Below are positions 1-8,446 of a stretch of DNA of 64,000 nucleotides, piece after piece. A program made the position numbers and the translations under genes. The notes below the pieces were generated by a model. The model made no database searches. It saw nothing but the letters and a program-made list of their open reading frames with translations, and was not told where the DNA came from. Source of the DNA: Flavobacteriales bacterium (lineage in GTDB: Bacteria > Bacteroidota > Bacteroidia > Flavobacteriales_F > PHOS-HE28); assembly GCA_016717305.1 (NCBI GenBank), contig JADKFY010000004.1, positions 186,001 through 250,000 of the forward strand. Direction: 5' to 3'. Every line of letters starts with the position of its first letter. Positions within the stretch are counted from its first letter, which is position 1.

Positions 1-1
1 T

Positions 2-877
2 GAACTACTCGGTGCTTCTGCCCGCTTCGGCGAATGGGTCGAAGCCACTGATGTTCGTGATCACTTGATGCAACGTCCAAGGTTCAGCCACAAAGGCACT
101 TTCGGACATGCACTCCTCATCGCAGGATCGAAAGGAATGTTCGGAGCTGCGGTGTTGGCGACAAAGGCTTGCTTGCGTTCCGGAGTTGGGTTGGTCTCGG
201 CACATGTTCCAGATAAATTGGCTACCACAATGCATTTGGCCGCTCCAGAGGCACTATGTTCCATTGATCATTCACCTGACCACGTTGCACAATTGCCGCT
301 GTTGGAGCAGTTCTCGGCAGTTGCTATCGGCCCGGGGCTCGGCAGTCATCCAGAGTCCTCAACGGTGGTCGATACATTGCTGAGCTCGGTAGAGGTCCCG
401 CTTGTATTGGATGCTGATGCATTGAACATTTTGGCCAATAACCCGGGCTGGTTCCGTCACTTGTCCAAGAACACGGTCTTGACCCCACATCCAAAGGAAA
501 TGGATCGGCTCTTGAGCAGCCCATCCATTTCGGGATTTGAACGACTTGAACGGACGCGGGAGTTCGCTTTGGAGCATGGATGCATCGTTGTGTTGAAAGG
601 AGCATACACGGCCATTTGCCTAATGGATGGAAACGTCCAGTTCAATTCTACCGGTAATGCTGGTATGGCCAAGGGAGGAAGTGGTGATGTGCTCACCGGC
701 TTGCTTACCGGTTTCCTTGCCCAAGGGTACACACCGCATCACGCAGCGCTCATCGCCGTCCATTTACACGGTTCCGCCGGTGATCTGGCCGCTACGGCAT
801 TGGGCATGGATGCTATGCATGCGGGAGACTTGATCGAATATCTTCCGCAGGCATGGAAAATGCTACGCGAGAATTAG
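2..877 (+). CDS. nnrD: ADP-dependent NAD(P)H-hydrate dehydratase (NnrD domain), 5'-truncated by window edge
   Basis: Repairs hydrated NAD(P)H (NADHX/NADPHX) by ADP-dependent dehydration in the cytoplasm. The reading frame is open to the first bases of the window, so the N-terminus is missing. In most bacteria an NnrE epimerase domain precedes this part, and the partial start fits a bifunctional NnrE-NnrD protein, though the epimerase half is not visible. Visible family signatures are a glycine-rich GPGLG, the VLDADALN segment, LTPHPKEM, and the C-terminal AKGGSGDVLTG loop that binds nucleotide. The apparent TTG start at 65 lies inside the domain lead-in and is probably not the real start. The gene ends in a 4-bp convergent overlap with the minus-strand Sua5-like gene. 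Confidence 0.9.
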   Translation, partial: ELLGASARFGEWVEATDVRDHLMQRPRFSHKGTFGHALLIAGSKGMFGAAVLATKACLRSGVGLVSAHVPDKLATTMHLAAPEALCSIDHSPDHVAQLPLLEQFSAVAIGPGLGSHPESSTVVDTLLSSVEVPLVLDADALNILANNPGWFRHLSKNTVLTPHPKEMDRLLSSPSISGFERLERTREFALEHGCIVVLKGAYTAICLMDGNVQFNSTGNAGMAKGGSGDVLTGLLTGFLAQGYTPHHAALIAVHLHGSAGDLAATALGMDAMHAGDLIEYLPQAWKMLREN

Positions 878-1506
878 AACAATCCTTCCAAGCTGCCCTT
901 CCCTTCGCGAAGCACTTCCGGTGCACCACTGGAAAGGTCGATCACCGTGGAACCTTCGAGTCCACCAGTGCCGCTATCTATCACCAAGTCCACCCGGTGA
1001 CCGATGTGCGCTTCGATCCGCTCGGGCTCGGTGGTGTGGTCAAGGATCGCATCGGGATCGTGTACGCTGGCTACCACCAAAGCATGGCCCAAGGCTTCTA
1101 CGATAGCGATAGGTACCGGGTGGGCGGGAACCCTGATCCCCACGGTGCGTCGGTTGTTCTTGAAGAGCTTCGGAATTTCGTTGCTCGCTTGGAGAATGAA
1201 GGTGTACGGACCCGGAAGCGCATGTTTCATGATCCTGAACGACGCTGTGTCCACCATCTTGGTGTACGTGCTCAATTGGCTCAGGTCCTGGCAGATCAAC
1301 GAAAGGTCCGCCTTTTGGGGTTTAACTCCTTTTAGTCGGGCCACCTCCTCGATGGCCCTTACGTTGTTCGCGCTGCACACGAAAGCGTAAACCGTATCGG
1401 TGGGGCAGACAACAATGCCTCCATCACGCAGAACTTTCACCACAGTTTCGATCTTGCGTGGTTCCGGGTTCTTCGGATGGATCTCCAATAGCATGTCCCG
1501 GATCAA
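874..1506 (-). CDS. Sua5/YciO/YrdC family protein (threonylcarbamoyl-AMP synthase-like)
   Basis: The 210-residue protein has the length of the YrdC/Sua5 family, which makes threonylcarbamoyl-AMP from threonine, bicarbonate and ATP for t6A37 of ANN-decoding tRNAs. Visible family features are the N-terminal PTDTVYAF motif, a KxxxR/K-type basic region around the KGVKPQK segment, PGPYTFIL, and GIRVPAHP. The ATG start overlaps the stop of the upstream transaldolase-like gene by 4 bp (ATGA), so the two are probably translated from one transcript. YciO-type paralogues share these motifs and may not have the same activity, so I leave the symbol blank. Confidence 0.85.
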   Translation of the reverse strand: MIRDMLLEIHPKNPEPRKIETVVKVLRDGGIVVCPTDTVYAFVCSANNVRAIEEVARLKGVKPQKADLSLICQDLSQLSTYTKMVDTASFRIMKHALPGPYTFILQASNEIPKLFKNNRRTVGIRVPAHPVPIAIVEALGHALVVASVHDPDAILDHTTEPERIEAHIGHRVDLVIDSGTGGLEGSTVIDLSSGAPEVLREGKGSLEGLF

Positions 1507-2168
1507 GCCTTCGCCGTTGCGGCTTTCTTATGGTCGGCCAAGAATTTCTCCAACCCGATGGTCGTCAAAGGGTGGTCGAACAAAGCGGTGATCGCGCTCA
1601 ACGGGCAAGTGGCCACATCGGCACCTACTTCCGCGCATTGGACAATGTGCATCGGATGCCTGATGCTGGCTGCCAGGATCTCCGTGCCATACCCGTAGTT
1701 GTCGTAGATCGTGCGGATCTGATCGATCAAGCCGACGCCATCCGTACTAACATCATCCAACCTTCCAATGAACGGCGAAACATAGGTTGCTCCCGCTTTC
1801 GCTGCCAACAGCGCCTGTCCACCACTGAACACCAAGGTGCAATTGGTCTTGATCCCTTTGCCGGTAAAATACTTGATCGCCTTCACGCCATCTCGCGTCA
1901 TCGGAAGTTTTACAACGATCTGCGGATGCAGGGCCGCCAGATTTTCGCCTTCACGGACCATGCCTTCGTAATCGGTGGAGATCACTTCTGCACTAACATC
2001 CCCATCAACCAAGTTGCAGATCGCAACGTAGTGCTTCATGATGGCATCCGTGCCGCTGATGCCCTCCTTTGCCATTAGCGACGGGTTCGTGGTAACACCG
2101 TCAAGCACACCAAGGTCCTGGGCCTCTTTTATTTGGGCCAAACTGGCCGTATCAATGAAGAATTTCAT
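1503..2168 (-). CDS. Transaldolase-like / fructose-6-phosphate aldolase family protein
   Basis: This 221-residue class I aldolase-fold protein begins MKFFIDTAS and contains GVTTNPSL and IVVKLPMT, where the lysine is the expected Schiff-base residue. The size matches the small transaldolase/FSA subfamily (about 215-220 residues) rather than the 320-residue transaldolase. It is expected to act on sugar phosphates in the cytoplasm as a transaldolase or F6P aldolase; sequence alone does not separate these. It is the first gene of a two-gene unit with the Sua5-like gene (4-bp overlap). A Bacteroidota-like -7 element lies 19-26 bp upstream of the ATG. Confidence 0.88.
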   Translation of the reverse strand: MKFFIDTASLAQIKEAQDLGVLDGVTTNPSLMAKEGISGTDAIMKHYVAICNLVDGDVSAEVISTDYEGMVREGENLAALHPQIVVKLPMTRDGVKAIKYFTGKGIKTNCTLVFSGGQALLAAKAGATYVSPFIGRLDDVSTDGVGLIDQIRTIYDNYGYGTEILAASIRHPMHIVQCAEVGADVATCPLSAITALFDHPLTTIGLEKFLADHKKAATAKA

Positions 2169-2186
2169 GGGGTTTGTTATGGGGTG

Positions 2187-2194
2187 CGAAGGTA
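2187..2194 (-). promoter_or_regulatory. Putative Bacteroidota -7 promoter element
   Basis: On the minus strand the sequence is TACCTTCG, one mismatch from the Bacteroidota -7 consensus TAnnTTTG. It ends 19 bp before the ATG of the transaldolase-like gene. No clear -33 TTTG box was identified. Confidence 0.4.
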
Positions 2195-2211
2195 GTGGTG
2201 TGACTGAATGC

Positions 2212-2363
2212 GAATGTGGAAATTAAGGGAATGTGGAAATTGGCTCGGTCATAGAATGTGGAAATTAAAGGAATGTGGAAATGTGGGAAATTGGCTCCGT
2301 CTGCAATTCTCTTCATTCCTCTCATTCCCTTCATTCTTCTCATTCCCAGAAATTTCCATATTC
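2212..2363. repeat. Short tandem repeats with a distal inverted copy
   Basis: A unit beginning GAATGTGGAAATT occurs at 2212, 2229, 2254 and 2271. Pairs of units end in a shared GAAATTGGCTC-GTC block (about 2236-2250 and 2287-2301), so the region is a two-fold tandem duplication of a 42-48 bp segment. A pyrimidine-rich CATTCC/CATTCT tract follows, then an inverted copy of the unit (AATTTCCATATTC) near 2351-2363. The repeat fills the space between the divergent fsa-like and MORN-repeat genes. Open frames across it are repeat translations, not genes. Confidence 0.6.
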
Positions 2364-2395
2364 TTCAACCCGGCACGACCCTTGCCCGCGCCTCG

Positions 2396-2403
2396 TACCT
2401 TTG
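2396..2403 (+). promoter_or_regulatory. Bacteroidota -7 promoter element (TACCTTTG)
   Basis: Exact match to TAnnTTTG ending 7 bp before the ATG at 2411. The transcript would start near or at the start codon, giving a very short leader. This supports ATG 2411 over the longer upstream reading frame. Confidence 0.5.
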
Positions 2404-2410
2404 CAACCGA

Positions 2411-3415
2411 ATGAATGCACGCCTGATCTTTTCTTGCTGGTCCCTTCTGTTCGGTGCCATTCTGATCGGACAACCTGCGGTCAAGGAATTGAACACGACC
2501 GATGCCAAAGGACACAAGCAGGGGGCTTGGTCACGGACATGGCCCAATGGCACAGTACGGTACACCGGACAGTTCAAGGACGACGCGCCGGTGGGTACTT
2601 TCAAACATTTCGATGAGGAAGGCAAGTTGACCACCATGCAGGAACACGCCGGTGATGGAAAGGTGAGCCGTGCGCGCCATTTTCGTCCAGATGGTGCTTT
2701 GATGGCGACCGGAAAGTATGTGGGCCAAGCGAAGGACAGCACTTGGAACTATTACGGCGAGGCGGGCCACCTGACCAAAGTAGAGCGCTACAGGAATGGC
2801 CAGCTGGATGGAGAACAGGTGACCTATTTTCCGAATGGTGCCGTTGCCGAAAGTGAGCTGCGTAAGGCAGGAATGCTGGAAGGCCTCAACAAAAGCTGGT
2901 TCGATAATGGTCAGCTCAAGTCGCAGGCCACATATGTGAATGGCTTGGCAGAAGGGCAAATGACGTTTTACCATCCCAATGGAAGCAAGGAGATCGAAGG
3001 GGTCGTAGTCCAAGGTGTTCGCAATGGGACCTGGCTCTATTTCAATTCGGATGGATCCTTGCAATTACAGGCGTTGTACAAGAACGGTGAATTGGTCAAG
3101 GAACGAAAGGAGAACGGGACTTTCAAGGACCATTTCGATGATGAGCAACTGAAAAGTGAGGAGACCTTCAAGAGCGGAAAGCGAGAAGGGAAATTCACGG
3201 AGTACCATCACAACGGGAAATGGGAACTGAAGACCGTGCCCGCCGATCCGATCAAAGGAACACCCGAGGACATGGAACGGATCCTGGTAGGGCAAACGAA
3301 GAAGCGCGAAGGAACTTACAAGAACGACCTCTTGGAAGGTGAGTTGAAGGAGTACGATGAAAAAGGCAAGCTGGTGAAGACGACCCGGTTTTCAGGTGGG
3401 GTGGAAGTGAAATAG
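2411..3415 (+). CDS. MORN/YwqK-like repeat protein, exported
   Basis: The 334-residue protein has an N-terminal hydrophobic signal sequence (MNARLIFSCWSLLFGAIL) followed by many copies of a 22-25 residue motif of the form G-x-W-x-x-Y/F-x-x-x-G-x-L-x-x-x-x-x-Y-x-x-G-x-x-x-G. This is the pattern of the YwqK/MORN-like family common in Bacteroidota. Database labels for this family as toxin-antitoxin antitoxin are historical and I see no toxin partner here. The open frame continues upstream to 2258, but that part translates the repeat region, so I start at ATG 2411 behind a good -7 element. Role unknown; probably a cell-envelope protein. Confidence 0.8.
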   Translation: MNARLIFSCWSLLFGAILIGQPAVKELNTTDAKGHKQGAWSRTWPNGTVRYTGQFKDDAPVGTFKHFDEEGKLTTMQEHAGDGKVSRARHFRPDGALMATGKYVGQAKDSTWNYYGEAGHLTKVERYRNGQLDGEQVTYFPNGAVAESELRKAGMLEGLNKSWFDNGQLKSQATYVNGLAEGQMTFYHPNGSKEIEGVVVQGVRNGTWLYFNSDGSLQLQALYKNGELVKERKENGTFKDHFDDEQLKSEETFKSGKREGKFTEYHHNGKWELKTVPADPIKGTPEDMERILVGQTKKREGTYKNDLLEGELKEYDEKGKLVKTTRFSGGVEVK

Positions 3416-3561
3416 GGACCTTACCTTGGTTCGGAACTGCTGGGACCATTCGTTGAAATGATCCGATCGGAAGGCACACAAGTTCATGTACTTGGGGATC
3501 GCTTGAACAGGACAACGCCAGAGGAAGGGGGCCAAAGAGATCAATAGAAAAGCACAGTAAA

Positions 3562-4677
3562 GTGAGCAAGCACGGACGGATATTGGTGGCCATGAGCGGC
3601 GGGGTGGACAGCTCCGTTACCGCCTTGATGCTGCATGAGGAAGGGTACGAAGTGATCGGGGTGACCATGAAGACATGGGACTACGCCGATGCCAGCGGAG
3701 GAAAACGGATCACCGGTTGCTGCGACCTGGACAGCATCAACGACGCGCGGAACATGGCTGTTAGCCGTGGCTTCCACCACATGATCATCGATATCCGGGA
3801 GGAGTTCGGTGATTCCATAATCGGCAACTTCACGAGCGAATACTTGGCTGGAAGAACGCCCAATCCATGTGTGCTGTGCAACACCTTCATCAAATGGGAA
3901 GCCTTGTTGAAACGGGCCGATATGATGGATTGTGCCCTGATCGCCACCGGACACTACGCCCAAGTGCGACCAACATCGGTTACCACTTCAGCAGGATCGG
4001 AGGAACGTTATGTGGTAAGCCGCGGCTTGGATCCCAACAAGGACCAGAGCTACGTGCTTTGGGGACTGGAACAGAAGAACTTGGCCCGAACCCGGTTCCC
4101 GATCGGTGGCTTCAAAAAGAGCGACATCCGGCAAATGGCCGTGGACAGCGGATTCCCCGAACTGGCCAGCAAGAGCGAGAGCTACGAGATCTGCTTCATC
4201 CCTGATAACGACTACCGTGGTTTCCTAAAGCGCAAAGAACCCGAAGCCACCGCCAAGTTGACCCATGGAAAGCTCGTGGGCGTTGGGGGAGAAGAGCTCG
4301 GGGAGCATGATGGTTATCCGTTCTTCACCATTGGACAGCGGAAAGGCTTGGGTATTGCGACAGGTGAGCCGTTGTACGTCACGGATATCCTGCCCACCAG
4401 CAATACCGTGGTACTCGGTCGTAAGTCCGATCTTGATCGTCAGGAAATGTGGGTGCGTAGACCAAACTTCCAATCCATTCCTGCGTTGGAGGGTGAACTT
4501 GAGGCGGTTACCAAGATCCGGTACAAGGACAAGGGCACGCCTTCTACGCTTGTTATGGACGGTGATCGTGTTAAAGTTGACTTTCATGCAACGGTCAGAG
4601 GCATCGCACCGGGGCAGAGTGCCGTCTTCTATAACGGGGAGGATGTGATCGGAGGTGGGTTCATTGATCGTAATTGA
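3562..4677 (+). CDS. mnmA: tRNA-specific 2-thiouridylase MnmA
   Basis: Catalyses the ATP-dependent transfer of sulfur to U34 of tRNA-Lys, -Glu and -Gln in the cytoplasm. The 371-residue length is typical. Visible motifs are the PP-loop SGGVDSS near residues 11-17, the catalytic cysteine in PNPCVLCN near residue 101, the second cysteine in YEICFIPD near residue 213, and the IGQRKGLGI segment. I use GTG 3562 because the next ATG (3592) falls inside the PP-loop. No sulfur-relay genes are adjacent. It is followed 10 bp later by the lipoprotein gene on the same strand. Confidence 0.96.
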   Translation: MSKHGRILVAMSGGVDSSVTALMLHEEGYEVIGVTMKTWDYADASGGKRITGCCDLDSINDARNMAVSRGFHHMIIDIREEFGDSIIGNFTSEYLAGRTPNPCVLCNTFIKWEALLKRADMMDCALIATGHYAQVRPTSVTTSAGSEERYVVSRGLDPNKDQSYVLWGLEQKNLARTRFPIGGFKKSDIRQMAVDSGFPELASKSESYEICFIPDNDYRGFLKRKEPEATAKLTHGKLVGVGGEELGEHDGYPFFTIGQRKGLGIATGEPLYVTDILPTSNTVVLGRKSDLDRQEMWVRRPNFQSIPALEGELEAVTKIRYKDKGTPSTLVMDGDRVKVDFHATVRGIAPGQSAVFYNGEDVIGGGFIDRN

Positions 4678-4687
4678 TAGATATACC

Positions 4688-5389
4688 ATGTTCTGCAAAC
4701 GCATTCTCCTGATCTCACTGATCGCTTCTAGCGTGATCGTTGCTTGCAAAAAGGACGAGGCTCCTGAACAGGTGGATCAAGGCTACGACTACTTCCCGAC
4801 CCAAGTCGGCACCTGGGTAGAGTACCAAGTGGATAGCATGTGGCGCGATGATGCTGCCAACGTTTGGGACAGTGTAAACTACCGACTATTGGAACGGATC
4901 GAGGGAACATACAGCGATCTAGAAGGACGACCAGCTCTACGGATCCAACGCTACGTGAAGAACCTCAACGACGAATGGACGATCCGCGATGTGTGGACCG
5001 CAACACGAAATACGATCGCTGCAGAAAAGACCGAAGAGGATGTGCGGCGTCAGAAGCTCGCATTCCCGGTCCGCGATGCCCGATCGTGGGATATCAACGT
5101 TTACAATGCAGAAGGGGAATTGAAAGTTGCCATGCGGGAAGTAGGAAGCCCAAAGACGATCAATGGCCTTAGCTATGCGGAAACAGTTCTAGTGAAGAAC
5201 ACCGTTCCCTTGAACTTCGTTTTGGACAGGACCTATGAAGAACGCTATGCGAAAAGTGTAGGGCTTGTCAGCAAGTTGTGGGTGGATCTTGAAACCCAGA
5301 ATCGTTGGGTCGAAACATCGCAACAATTCGTAACCGAACGTCGCGGGTTCCGCCTTACCATGACGGCGGTGGCACACGGAACAGAATGA
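4688..5389 (+). CDS. Putative lipoprotein of unknown function
   Basis: A 233-residue protein with a type II signal peptide: charged MFCKR, a hydrophobic run, and a lipobox VIVAC at about residues 14-18 followed by KKDE. The mature part starts with an acidic stretch and contains a YFPTQVGTWVEYQVDS segment seen in many Bacteroidota secreted proteins, but I cannot assign a family. The longer frame from 4655 lacks a signal peptide in register, so ATG 4688 is preferred. The stop overlaps the start of the subtilase gene (ATGA), indicating a shared transcript. Confidence 0.8.
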   Translation: MFCKRILLISLIASSVIVACKKDEAPEQVDQGYDYFPTQVGTWVEYQVDSMWRDDAANVWDSVNYRLLERIEGTYSDLEGRPALRIQRYVKNLNDEWTIRDVWTATRNTIAAEKTEEDVRRQKLAFPVRDARSWDINVYNAEGELKVAMREVGSPKTINGLSYAETVLVKNTVPLNFVLDRTYEERYAKSVGLVSKLWVDLETQNRWVETSQQFVTERRGFRLTMTAVAHGTE

Positions 5390-7050
5390 GCGTGTTCAAG
5401 CTCCGAAACATAGCATGGGTACTCGCGGCCAGCGCTGCATTGTGCCTGCACGGACAGACCTCTCCCGATACATATTGGGTGCCATTCACCGACAAGGAGA
5501 ACACACCCTTCTCCCTTGACCAGCCCGAGCAGTTCCTTTCCGCCCGAGCCATCCAACGCCGCACAACACAGGGCATTGGTTACGACCAATTGGACCTGCC
5601 TGTGGATCCCGCATACATAACGGCAGTGCTCAATACCGGTGAAGTGGATCTGCTCAACCAAAGCAAGTGGTTCAACGGAATAACTATTCGCACTACGGAC
5701 CTGGATGCTTTGTCCGCGATCCAAAGCCTTGGGTTCGTTAACGCACTCCAACCCACCGGAGTTTCCATGGCCGGCCAAAGCCGGCAGCCCAAATTCTTGG
5801 AGCTCGCACCTGTGTTGGATCGCGACGGTGAACCGGAGCTGTACGGAACAGCCTTCCGCCAGATCGAAATGCTGAACGGGCACCAACTGCATGCGATCCA
5901 AGCCAAAGGACAAGGTATGCTGATCGGGGTTCTGGATTCGGGTTTTCTGGGAGTTGATTCGGCCATTGCCTTTCAATCCCTTCGCGATCGTGATGGCATC
6001 GTGTTGACGCGCGACCTTGTCCGGCACGATGGCGATGTTTTCGACGATCATTACCACGGCCGGTCGGTGCTCTCGTGCATGGCCGCCGATCTGGATGGCG
6101 TGATCCTGGGCACTGCGCCTGGCGCAGACTATGTTCTGATCCGCACGGAGAACGCGGAAAGCGAGTACCCCGTGGAAGAGGACAACTGGATCGCCGGGGC
6201 TGAACTTGCGGATAGCATCGGATGTGATGTGCTGAATACGTCGTTGGGGTATACCACCTTTGATGACAGCACCATGGACCATACGTACGCGCAGCTTGAT
6301 GGCCAAACATTGCGGATCAGCATTGCCGCTCGTATCGCAGTGCAGAAGGGCATGATCCCCGTGCACAGTGCAGGCAATTCAGGGACCAGCGAATGGCGCT
6401 ACATCGGAGCACCGGCCGATGCCATTGACATTCTAGCTGTAGGTGCCGTGGGCGATGTGGAGAATTCCGCACCCTGGAGCTCGCGCGGGCCAAGCGCTGA
6501 TGGCAGGGTAAAACCGGATGTGTGCGCCATGGGTTGGGGGTCCATCGTACTTCGGGAGAATGTGGACAGCATAGTGGCCGCGAATGGCACTTCCTTCGCT
6601 TCGCCGATCTTGGCAGGACTGGTCGCTTGTCTATGGCAACTGCACCCGAATAACACCGCTCCGGAAGTGATGACGGCGGTTAGGCAAAGCGCTTCTTTCT
6701 ACACTGCACCAAGCGATTCTCTTGGTTATGGTGTACCCGACTTCGCGCTCGCCCATACGATCCTACTTGCCACGAGCATCAGGTCCACTACGGATCAGGG
6801 AACCCTGCACATGTACCCGCTGCCCTTCACGGATCAGTTGAACATTGCGTTCCGCGATCCAGTTGCCGGACCATTGCAACTTACGCTGCTCGACTTAGCG
6901 GGAAGGACCGTTTGGAGTGGTTCACAGGCACCGACTGGGAATAGACTACAGGTTGGCGGTTTGGGTGAAATGGCGGAGGGTTTGTATGTCCTTCAGCTAA
7001 CGGATCAACAAGGAACCGTATTGACCCGTTCCGTGATCAAGGCGCGTTGA
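5386..7050 (+). CDS. S8 (subtilisin-like) serine protease with T9SS type-A sorting domain
   Basis: A 554-residue secreted protease with an N-terminal signal peptide ending near LCLHGQT. The subtilase catalytic triad is visible: Asp in GVLDSGFLG (about residue 186), His in DDHYHGRSV (about 224), and Ser in NGTSFASP (about 405). After the domain there is a C-terminal 80-residue region of the form MYPLPFTDQLNI...LLDLAGRTVWSG...GLYVLQLTDQQG...RSVIKAR, which matches T9SS type-A sorting domains. It should cross the outer membrane through T9SS and be surface-bound or released. The start overlaps the upstream lipoprotein stop and its stop overlaps the aat start. Confidence 0.92.
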   Translation: MSVFKLRNIAWVLAASAALCLHGQTSPDTYWVPFTDKENTPFSLDQPEQFLSARAIQRRTTQGIGYDQLDLPVDPAYITAVLNTGEVDLLNQSKWFNGITIRTTDLDALSAIQSLGFVNALQPTGVSMAGQSRQPKFLELAPVLDRDGEPELYGTAFRQIEMLNGHQLHAIQAKGQGMLIGVLDSGFLGVDSAIAFQSLRDRDGIVLTRDLVRHDGDVFDDHYHGRSVLSCMAADLDGVILGTAPGADYVLIRTENAESEYPVEEDNWIAGAELADSIGCDVLNTSLGYTTFDDSTMDHTYAQLDGQTLRISIAARIAVQKGMIPVHSAGNSGTSEWRYIGAPADAIDILAVGAVGDVENSAPWSSRGPSADGRVKPDVCAMGWGSIVLRENVDSIVAANGTSFASPILAGLVACLWQLHPNNTAPEVMTAVRQSASFYTAPSDSLGYGVPDFALAHTILLATSIRSTTDQGTLHMYPLPFTDQLNIAFRDPVAGPLQLTLLDLAGRTVWSGSQAPTGNRLQVGGLGEMAEGLYVLQLTDQQGTVLTRSVIKAR

Positions 7051-7646
7051 TGCCTGTTTTCCCGAAGCCGGTGCTAAGCGTGGAAATGCTGATCGGGGCG
7101 TATGCTGGCGGTCGCTTTCCCATGATGCACGAGGATGGCCTTTTGTACTGGCACGATCCTGACCCACGTGCGGTCTTCGATCTGGGAACGCTGCGGCCCA
7201 ATGTGCGTCTTCAACGGTTCTTTCGCAACCAAGGCTACGGCGTTACTGTGAACAAAGCCTTCGAGGCTGTGGTCAACTCATGTGCCGACCGGGAAACTCC
7301 ATGGATCAACGCGGAAATGATCGAGGCCTACGTTGAACTGGATCGACAGGGACATGCCATGAGCGTTGAGACCTGGGAACGGGGTGAATTGATCGGTGGG
7401 ATCTACGGGGTCCGCTTGGGCAGAGCGTTCTTCGGAGAAAGCATGTTCAGTTGGAAAACCAATGCCAGCAAGGCTGCTTTCTACCACCTTGCCGAACAGT
7501 TGAGAACAGAGGAGTTCACCCTTTTCGATACGCAATACATCAACGATCACACGGCTTCGTTGGGTGCCGGCGAGATCTCCCGTAGCGAGTTTCGGATGCA
7601 GCTTAATAAAGCATTGGTCGGCACGCCCTTCGGAACCTTGACTTGA
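7050..7646 (+). CDS. aat: Leucyl/phenylalanyl-tRNA--protein transferase
   Basis: Adds Leu or Phe from aminoacyl-tRNA to N-terminal Arg/Lys of proteins, marking them for ClpS/ClpAP (N-end rule). The 198-residue protein carries the family signatures RFPM near the start, WHDPDPRAVF, GGIYGVRLGRAFFGESMFS, and LFDTQYINDHTASLGAGEI. I choose ATG 7050, which overlaps the preceding TGA (TGATG), over TTG 7047. It is a little shorter than the E. coli enzyme. Confidence 0.93.
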   Translation: MPVFPKPVLSVEMLIGAYAGGRFPMMHEDGLLYWHDPDPRAVFDLGTLRPNVRLQRFFRNQGYGVTVNKAFEAVVNSCADRETPWINAEMIEAYVELDRQGHAMSVETWERGELIGGIYGVRLGRAFFGESMFSWKTNASKAAFYHLAEQLRTEEFTLFDTQYINDHTASLGAGEISRSEFRMQLNKALVGTPFGTLT

Positions 7647-7839
7647 AGACCGATCAACGTTCAACATTGATACGGACCTATCAGCTTCGATCGAACCAAC
7701 ACCAAGTAAGGCCTTTTAGTTCGGGCTTGTGGTTTGAAGAACACCCTGTTCCGACTGGAAGACAATATCATATCGAAGGCATGGTCCCGTCAGATCTGTA
7801 GATCCTCTTCGTATTAGGGCTTGACCAAACGAGGAAAGC

Positions 7840-8313
7840 TCACCGCTCTCGCATCCGTAACGGCAGTCCAGACTCGACCGCGATGGACTTTGCCAACGCA
7901 TCACCACCCTCTGTGAACGGCCAACAGAACAGGGCGGTTATGCCATGGTCCTTCCGGATCCGTTCCAAGGCATCGAGCGTGGATCGTTTCGCGAGTCCCG
8001 CACGTCGATGCTCCTCCAACACCATGGCGCTGCACAGGTAAACGGCCTCGTACGCAGCATCCACGGGCGTTCGCTCAAACAACTCCTGCTCGGTGAGCGT
8101 AGCAGAAAGAAAGTCCTCCATCAACTCGGTCGTGGTTGGGATCAGCAGCACCCACGCCACCGGCCCATCGGGATCCGCTTCTTCGCTTACCGATGCTGGA
8201 TGCAGACACCGCAAGCGCTCCAACACCTCGGCATCCACTTGTAGCTGTGTGGGGTCGTTGTGTACGGCGAAGACCTCCTCGGCCAATTGCATCATGCGGG
8301 CGTAGTTGTCCAT
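7840..8313 (-). CDS. GNAT-like N-acetyltransferase family protein
   Basis: A 157-residue protein. The C-terminal half has a GNAT-like core: a beta strand YLCSAMVL followed by EEHRRAGLAKR (the acetyl-CoA pyrophosphate loop position, R-x-x-G-x-A) and an amphipathic helix. The substrate is unknown and the match is by pattern only. I use ATG 8313 (MDNYARMM); the frame extends 13 codons further upstream, but those codons are unlike protein. Confidence 0.6.
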   Translation of the reverse strand: MDNYARMMQLAEEVFAVHNDPTQLQVDAEVLERLRCLHPASVSEEADPDGPVAWVLLIPTTTELMEDFLSATLTEQELFERTPVDAAYEAVYLCSAMVLEEHRRAGLAKRSTLDALERIRKDHGITALFCWPFTEGGDALAKSIAVESGLPLRMRER

Positions 8314-8446
8314 GGCGCAAAGTTGGGGCAGGGCGGTTGAAGCCATAGGCAAGCAGGATGCACTAATGCGAAAGCGCGTTGGTCAAGTTGGCCTAGGACT
8401 GTCACACTGATCCATGTTGAGTTGGGTGGAATAAGCCCGACAAGCC

